A DNA stretch of 44,937 nucleotides from assembly GCA_022572355.1 (NCBI GenBank), contig JACZWC010000040.1, positions 1 to 44,937 of the forward strand, given 5' to 3'. Origin of the DNA: Bacteroidota bacterium. GTDB lineage: Bacteria > Bacteroidota > Bacteroidia > NORP154. The notes beneath the pieces are model-generated. The model had not been told where the DNA came from, did no database searches, and was given only the letters and a program-made list of their open reading frames with translations. Shown here piece by piece: positions 40,869-44,937 of the stretch. The stretch's first letter is position 1. Each line of letters begins with the position of its first letter. The translations under genes and the position numbers were made by a program.

Positions 40869-42659
40869 ATGGGTATACAAGTTTTACTTAATGATAGAAT
40901 TAATCAATTTCTTGAAGAAAATAAAGTACTAAAAGAATCCGATAAAAATAATTTTGAAGTTGTTGTTGCTGGATTCTTGAATATCAAATATCTTAATGGA
41001 TTAGATTCTGAAGATTTATTGGACGGAATAATTGGGGGAGGTGGCGATGAAGGTATAGATATGTGTTATTTATTTCATAATGATGAGATTGTAAAAGAAA
41101 TAGAAGATTCTGACATCAGAAAATCTTCAAAAATTGACCTTGAACTAATTCAGTCAAAAGAATCAATTGGCTTTTCAACAGATGGTTTTCGTAAGCTTTG
41201 TGAAGGTGTTGAAGAAATGTTTAACCTTGAGGATACAGAATTAAAAAAAATCGGGGCTAATGAAGAGTTAATTTCGAAAGTTAAATTAATACAAGAAGTG
41301 TTTAGAAGGACCAAGCTGATTGGAGCAGAGTTTAGATTACGGGTGCATTATGTAACTAAAGGTAATACTTCAAAAATTGATACAAAAATCAACCATCTTA
41401 AAAACAACATCCAAGACAAGTTAAATTTTGTAGATACAAATATAAAATTCAATTTTTTTGGTGCCCAAGAACTGTATAATTTATGTAACTATGATGAAGA
41501 ACAATTAAGTTTATCTTTTGAGGATACTCCGTTAGACCTCCGGGAAGAAGAAGCCTCTATTAAAGGTTATGCTGGTTTTATTAGAGGTAATAGTTTAATG
41601 GATTCTTTAATTGACAAAGATGAAAATAGATTTAGAGATGAGTTAACTGAGGGCAATATCAGATATTTTTTGGGTGAAGCTATAGTTGTTAATAAATCTA
41701 TCATTGAGACGGCATTATCCGAAAATGCTCAAAATTTTTGGGCAATGAATAATGGGATTACGATTATAGGAGATAGAATTGAACCTGAAATGAAGAATAG
41801 AATAATAATTGATAATCCTCAGATCGTTAATGGCTGTCAAACTGTACATTGTCTTTACGAAGCATATTCAAAAAGTGATTCAAAGCTATCACCAAAACTG
41901 AAGGTATTTGTAAAATTAGTGGAAACGAAAAATTATGAAACACAACAGGATATTATTACCGCTACAAACTCCCAAACTTCAGTTCTGGCCGACAGCTTAA
42001 AAGCAAATGAAATTATTCAAAGAAATATTGAAGATTACCTTAAGTTACATAAGATTTACTATGAAAGGAGAAAAAACTTTTACAAAAGAAAAGGTAAAAC
42101 TGGCTTGGATGTTTTCAGTATTAGAAAAGTTGCTCAAATAATGCATACTATATTTAGAAAAGAAGCAATTATTGCGGTAAACCACACTAAAAATTTATTT
42201 GAAAATCCAGACTTATATAAAAAGATATTTAATATTAATGCAGACTATGATGCTTATAGATTTGCTTGCAAATTATATCAAAAGATATGGCGTTTAAAAA
42301 ATTCTGATTTAAGGACTAATAAATACGACTCTGAAACAAAAGAATTAAGATCGAAAAGTTTATTTTGTCTATTGCATATAAGTTCTTCAATTTTATTCAA
42401 GACTACAGATACGATTAATATTGCAGAGCCAAAAAGAAAGAATAAGTTTAGTTTAATCAAAGAGGAATTATTTAGGATACTAAATGACGATAAGGAGATT
42501 CAAGAAATATATAACACTAGTGCAGAATTGTTTATGAAATGCACTAATTCTTTTGGCACTAATACAGGTAAAGTAAAAAACACCCTATTTAAAAATAGGA
42601 GTTTCGATAAGGATTACATTATTTCCGCAGTTAGTGAACATATAAAAGTAAATGAATAG
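40869..42659 (+). CDS. AIPR family (abortive phage infection) protein
   Basis: A 596-residue AIPR-domain protein with core MNNGITII (293-300) and NPQIVNGCQTVHCLYEAY (316-333), then TATNSQTSVLADSLKANEI. The N terminus has GGGGDEGIDMCYLF (D64) and LELIQSKES with Q95-S-K97, resembling a D-QxK nuclease site as in Mrr-like folds (inference). AIPR proteins are linked to abortive infection and restriction loci. It starts one base after the methyltransferase stop. DNA is clearly more AT-rich than the core chromosome genes, with AAA/AAT/ATA codons, suggesting transfer. Confidence 0.87.
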   Translation: MGIQVLLNDRINQFLEENKVLKESDKNNFEVVVAGFLNIKYLNGLDSEDLLDGIIGGGGDEGIDMCYLFHNDEIVKEIEDSDIRKSSKIDLELIQSKESIGFSTDGFRKLCEGVEEMFNLEDTELKKIGANEELISKVKLIQEVFRRTKLIGAEFRLRVHYVTKGNTSKIDTKINHLKNNIQDKLNFVDTNIKFNFFGAQELYNLCNYDEEQLSLSFEDTPLDLREEEASIKGYAGFIRGNSLMDSLIDKDENRFRDELTEGNIRYFLGEAIVVNKSIIETALSENAQNFWAMNNGITIIGDRIEPEMKNRIIIDNPQIVNGCQTVHCLYEAYSKSDSKLSPKLKVFVKLVETKNYETQQDIITATNSQTSVLADSLKANEIIQRNIEDYLKLHKIYYERRKNFYKRKGKTGLDVFSIRKVAQIMHTIFRKEAIIAVNHTKNLFENPDLYKKIFNINADYDAYRFACKLYQKIWRLKNSDLRTNKYDSETKELRSKSLFCLLHISSSILFKTTDTINIAEPKRKNKFSLIKEELFRILNDDKEIQEIYNTSAELFMKCTNSFGTNTGKVKNTLFKNRSFDKDYIISAVSEHIKVNE

Positions 42660-42692
42660 TGAAGAACTTCACCTGAAAAACACTTTCAAGTT

Positions 42693-42899
42693 TTGAACAA
42701 TTTGAAAATTGATAATGGATTAATCGCTAGAGATATAGCTTTGGAATTGGATTACAATAGATGGACAATAGGTGCATTGATTAGATCAGATAGAGTTCTT
42801 CAAATAGATAGTTATATTAAATCTAAAAATGAAAATGGTAAAAATCATTACTATATAACCGAGAAAGCAATAAATATATTTTTTGATGGCATTAGATAA
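42693..42899 (+). CDS. Small helix-turn-helix-like protein in a restriction operon
   Basis: A 68-residue protein starting at TTG 42693 (stop at 42660 upstream; no ATG is available). IARDIALELDYNRWTIGALI reads like a helix-turn-helix, followed by a possible wing HYYITEKAINIFF. It resembles the N-terminal part of the methyltransferase in type. It lies 33 bases after the AIPR stop and overlaps the endonuclease start. It may be a control-type regulator or a subunit; not certain to be expressed. Confidence 0.5.
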   Translation: MNNLKIDNGLIARDIALELDYNRWTIGALIRSDRVLQIDSYIKSKNENGKNHYYITEKAINIFFDGIR

Positions 42900-43668
42900 T
42901 TCTCAAAAACAAAAAATAAAAGAGCTATTATCAGACAAAATAGAAAGGAAGCTCAAATCTTATGGTAGAGAAACGACTTCTATGCCATTTCTTGCTCGAT
43001 TAATTCAGGACAACGAGAAAATTGCTGCCTATTCCTTCATTCATTCCATAGCAACAACACTTGGGATGTCTATTTATGAAGATGTTTCTGTAATAATTGC
43101 TTCTGAAAATTCTGATGAATGTTTTAGAAATTATGGTGTTGGAGGTGCCATTTCTAAGGCCCAAAAAGCTGTTATAGGAAATATCATTGCAAAACTTAGA
43201 AACGGAGACCGTAAGGCTGACATTGAAAAAGAAAGGAAAGAGGTGTTGGCAGCCTCTGTTCATACTGGTGAATTTCAAAAATCCGGAAACATTGCAGACT
43301 TCTACATGAAACGAAAAGGAAAGGAATACTATTTCGAGATAAAGACAGTTAAGCCTAACATCGACGTATTTGAAAAAAGTAAAACGAAATTACTTGAATG
43401 GGTTGCACGGAGAAGATTATCCGTCAATGTTTTTCTGGCGTTTCCATATAACCCTTATCATCCAAAACCCTATTCTCGTTTCACAGAAGTAGGAATGATG
43501 GACGCTCCAAATGACTTTTTAGTAGGAGATGAATACTGGGATTTTATTGGAGGGAAAAATACATTTCGCGAACTATTGCAAACATTTGATGAAGTAGGAA
43601 AAGAATTCAAAGAAAAACTGAATAAGAAATTTAAAGATATCGCAAGAGACAAATTAGACTCATTTTAA
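42886..43668 (+). CDS. TdeIII-like type II restriction endonuclease
   Basis: A protein of about 260 residues with a PD-(D/E)XK site: D138 in NIADFYMKRKGKEYYF and E151-I-K153 in FEIKTVKPN. The N-terminal block IHSIATTLGMSIYEDVSV and the later FLAFPYNPYHP, GDEYWDFIGG match TdeIII-type type II endonucleases. It would cut unmethylated DNA, with the methyltransferase at 39290 as the partner. ATG at 42886 is better than TTG at 42883. It overlaps the small HTH gene by 14 bases. The recognition sequence is not deduced. Confidence 0.85.
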   Translation: MALDNSQKQKIKELLSDKIERKLKSYGRETTSMPFLARLIQDNEKIAAYSFIHSIATTLGMSIYEDVSVIIASENSDECFRNYGVGGAISKAQKAVIGNIIAKLRNGDRKADIEKERKEVLAASVHTGEFQKSGNIADFYMKRKGKEYYFEIKTVKPNIDVFEKSKTKLLEWVARRRLSVNVFLAFPYNPYHPKPYSRFTEVGMMDAPNDFLVGDEYWDFIGGKNTFRELLQTFDEVGKEFKEKLNKKFKDIARDKLDSF

Positions 43669-43989
43669 AAATCCATTTAATTCTTCATCTTAAATGTCTT
43701 ACCAATACACTAAAGTTGTATATTTCATAGTTTACCGCCCTCTTGATGCCGGTAGAATTTGCTCAGCTCTTCGCTCTCCGTAGCTTATTAACCAGGTAGT
43801 TGTCCGTAGTTTTTACTACGGACGCGGAGGATACAAGCGGTTTTCACCTCAGAAGGTCAGCGCCAACTTCTTCTTGAAAATTCTCAGCTCTCAGTAGGTT
43901 ATAAAACTAAAACAGAGAACAGTCCATTCGCTAGCCTTTTAAAATTCTGTTGAAAAGTTTCGGCTGCACAGGCTCTATTTCATTGTAAC
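43669..43989. other. Non-coding stretch after the restriction operon
   Basis: No gene. Contains the palindrome at 43802-43823. TTTCATTGTAAC near its end resembles TTTCATTGTAATGCAAAG near 34664, another short sequence recurring beside island cassettes. No intrinsic terminator clearly seen. Confidence 0.4.
43802..43823. repeat. REP-like perfect palindrome GTCCGTAGT/ACTACGGAC
   Basis: GTCCGTAGT-TTTT-ACTACGGAC with 9-bp perfect arms. Same core as the palindrome at 34727-34745, and CCTACGGACGCTGAGG near 37253 may be a degraded third copy. Confidence 0.65.
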
Positions 43990-44200
43990 TTTACCGTCCT
44001 GGAAGATAAATTCAACTTTATAGCCACTTTTGATGAGATACAAGAAAAAACCTTTAACCTAAATCGAGTTCTGTTGACACTGTTGAGGAAGAACCGGAAG
44101 TGGATATTGGTGTAGTGCAAAAGAGATTGATATACTGGAAGGAGAATTGAAAACAGTGCAGGCTGAAATGAGGAAATACCTAAAAGAATTAGAAGTTTAA
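43990..44200 (+). pseudogene. Decayed C-terminal tail of type I restriction methylase HsdM
   Basis: Three pieces in different frames read DKFNFIATFDEIQEKTFNLN, then VDTVEEEPEVDIGVV, then KEIDILEGELKTVQAEMRKY and LKELEV plus TAA. Together they match the end of HsdM (Y-N-L-N-I-P-R-Y-V-D-T-x-E-E-E-x-x-V-D-I and the terminal coiled coil ending L-K-E-L). Two frameshifts break it, and the rest of hsdM, hsdS and hsdR are absent. The stop lies two bases before the metallophosphoesterase ATG. Confidence 0.75.
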
Positions 44201-44201
44201 T

Positions 44202-44937
44202 ATGGTTATACAATACGCATCTGACCTCCATTTGGAATTTCCCCAAAACGAGGAGTACTTTAAAGCAAATCCCTTGCGTCCCAAGGGCGAGGTATTATTG
44301 TTGGCAGGAGATATTGTTCCGTTTGCAGCAATGGACAAATTCAATGATTTCTTTAATTATATCTCTGATAATTTTAAAACGACTTACTGGATTCCCGGCA
44401 ATCACGAATACTATTATTTTGATGCCGCTACTAAATGCGGAACCCTGAATGAGAAAATCAGGAGCAATGTTTTTCTGGTGAACAATATTGCAATACTACA
44501 TGAAAATACCAATTTGATTTTCTCAACACTTTGGTCTAAAATAAGTCCTGCAAATCAATTTAAGATTGAAAGTGAAGTGAGTGATTTCCACGTAATCAAA
44601 TACAACGGCAACCGTTTTACTTCCGAACAGTTTAATGAGTTCCATGAGGAAAGTCTTTCGTTTATAAAACAAGAGATACACCTCAGCAAAGCTGACAATA
44701 CGGTAGTAGTAAGCCACCACGTCCCTACTTTTCTAAATTATCCAAAAAAATACAGAGCCAGTGCTTTGAACGAGGCCTTTGTTGTAGAATTGTACGAATT
44801 AATTGAATACTCCACCATAAATTATTGGATTTATGGCCACCATCACCTTAACATACCCGACTTTGAAATTGGAGAAACAAAAATGCTGACCAACCAGGTG
44901 GGTTATGTGAAGTACAATGAACATGAATTGTTTGATC
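44202..44937 (+). CDS. Metallophosphoesterase (calcineurin-like), cut by the window end
   Basis: At least 245 residues are visible, running off the window. Metal-binding blocks are clear: YASDLHLEF (D-x-H), LLAGDIV (G-D), IPGNHEYYY (G-N-H-E), VVSHHVPT and YGHHHLN. It should hydrolyse phosphate esters or diesters with a two-metal site. It starts two bases after the hsdM remnant. Metallophosphoesterases sometimes occur within type I restriction loci, so it may be a survivor of a decayed hsd operon (inference). Substrate not known. Confidence 0.88.
   Translation, partial: MVIQYASDLHLEFPQNEEYFKANPLRPKGEVLLLAGDIVPFAAMDKFNDFFNYISDNFKTTYWIPGNHEYYYFDAATKCGTLNEKIRSNVFLVNNIAILHENTNLIFSTLWSKISPANQFKIESEVSDFHVIKYNGNRFTSEQFNEFHEESLSFIKQEIHLSKADNTVVVSHHVPTFLNYPKKYRASALNEAFVVELYELIEYSTINYWIYGHHHLNIPDFEIGETKMLTNQVGYVKYNEHELFD

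Noticed and set aside
24757..44200. Integrase, transposase or tRNA attachment site driving the island
   Set aside because: I found no recombinase frame with active-site motifs and no tRNA gene; only the hydrolase tails and repeats suggest junctions.
43980..44246. 88-codon minus-strand frame
   Set aside because: It is antisense to the HsdM remnant and the start of the metallophosphoesterase, which both have family matches on the + strand.

Overview
The window looks like chromosomal DNA of a member of the Bacteroidota. The evidence is two secreted proteins with type IX secretion (T9SS) C-terminal sorting domains, a T9SS C10 peptidase, a PorP/SprF fragment, a giant periplasmic two-component-type propeller fused to a SpoIIE phosphatase, many outer-membrane barrels and lipoproteins, and TAnnTTTG promoter -7 boxes with few Shine-Dalgarno sites. 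I cannot name the genus.

Positions 1-24.5 kb are mostly ordinary chromosome: a PorP/SprF remnant, a DUF2490 barrel, and a metal-related cluster (porin and di-heme oxidoreductase divergent from a DtxR/MntR-like regulator and a ZIP transporter). Then come smpB, envelope proteins, pcm, a Gfo/Idh/MocA oxidoreductase, a lipoprotein overlapping an exopolysaccharide sugar transferase, a 3-hydroxybutyryl-CoA dehydrogenase, two GNAT acetyltransferases, a seven-repeat T9SS protein, a flavin disulfide-reductase-like oxidoreductase, a C10 peptidase and the propeller/SpoIIE protein.

From about 24.7 kb to 44.2 kb the window becomes an accessory defence and toxin-antitoxin island. In order it holds: an alpha/beta hydrolase gene, Xre-RES, DUF1643, a tripartite HipBST operon, a Fic protein, a DUF2779 nuclease with a PD-(D/E)XK partner, an AbiEi-AbiEii pair, an orphan copy of the hipB promoter plus a mini-HipB, a repeat-rich T9SS protein, and a DNA methyltransferase - AIPR - small HTH - TdeIII-like endonuclease operon. 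It ends with a decayed hsdM tail and a metallophosphoesterase running off the window. I see no integrase or transposase gene.

The most striking structure is that pieces of the 3' end of one alpha/beta hydrolase gene recur at least five times after the intact copy. All are on the + strand, and each + strand accessory operon (Xre-RES, DUF1643, DUF2779-nuclease, methyltransferase-AIPR-TdeIII) lies just downstream of one. The copies differ from each other, so each cassette may have arrived with its own version of the hydrolase tail. A second layer is a 319-bp, roughly 96% identical, gap-free direct repeat of the hipB 5' end with its four-operator promoter. It flanks a 7.4-kb segment carrying Fic, the DUF2779 pair and AbiE.
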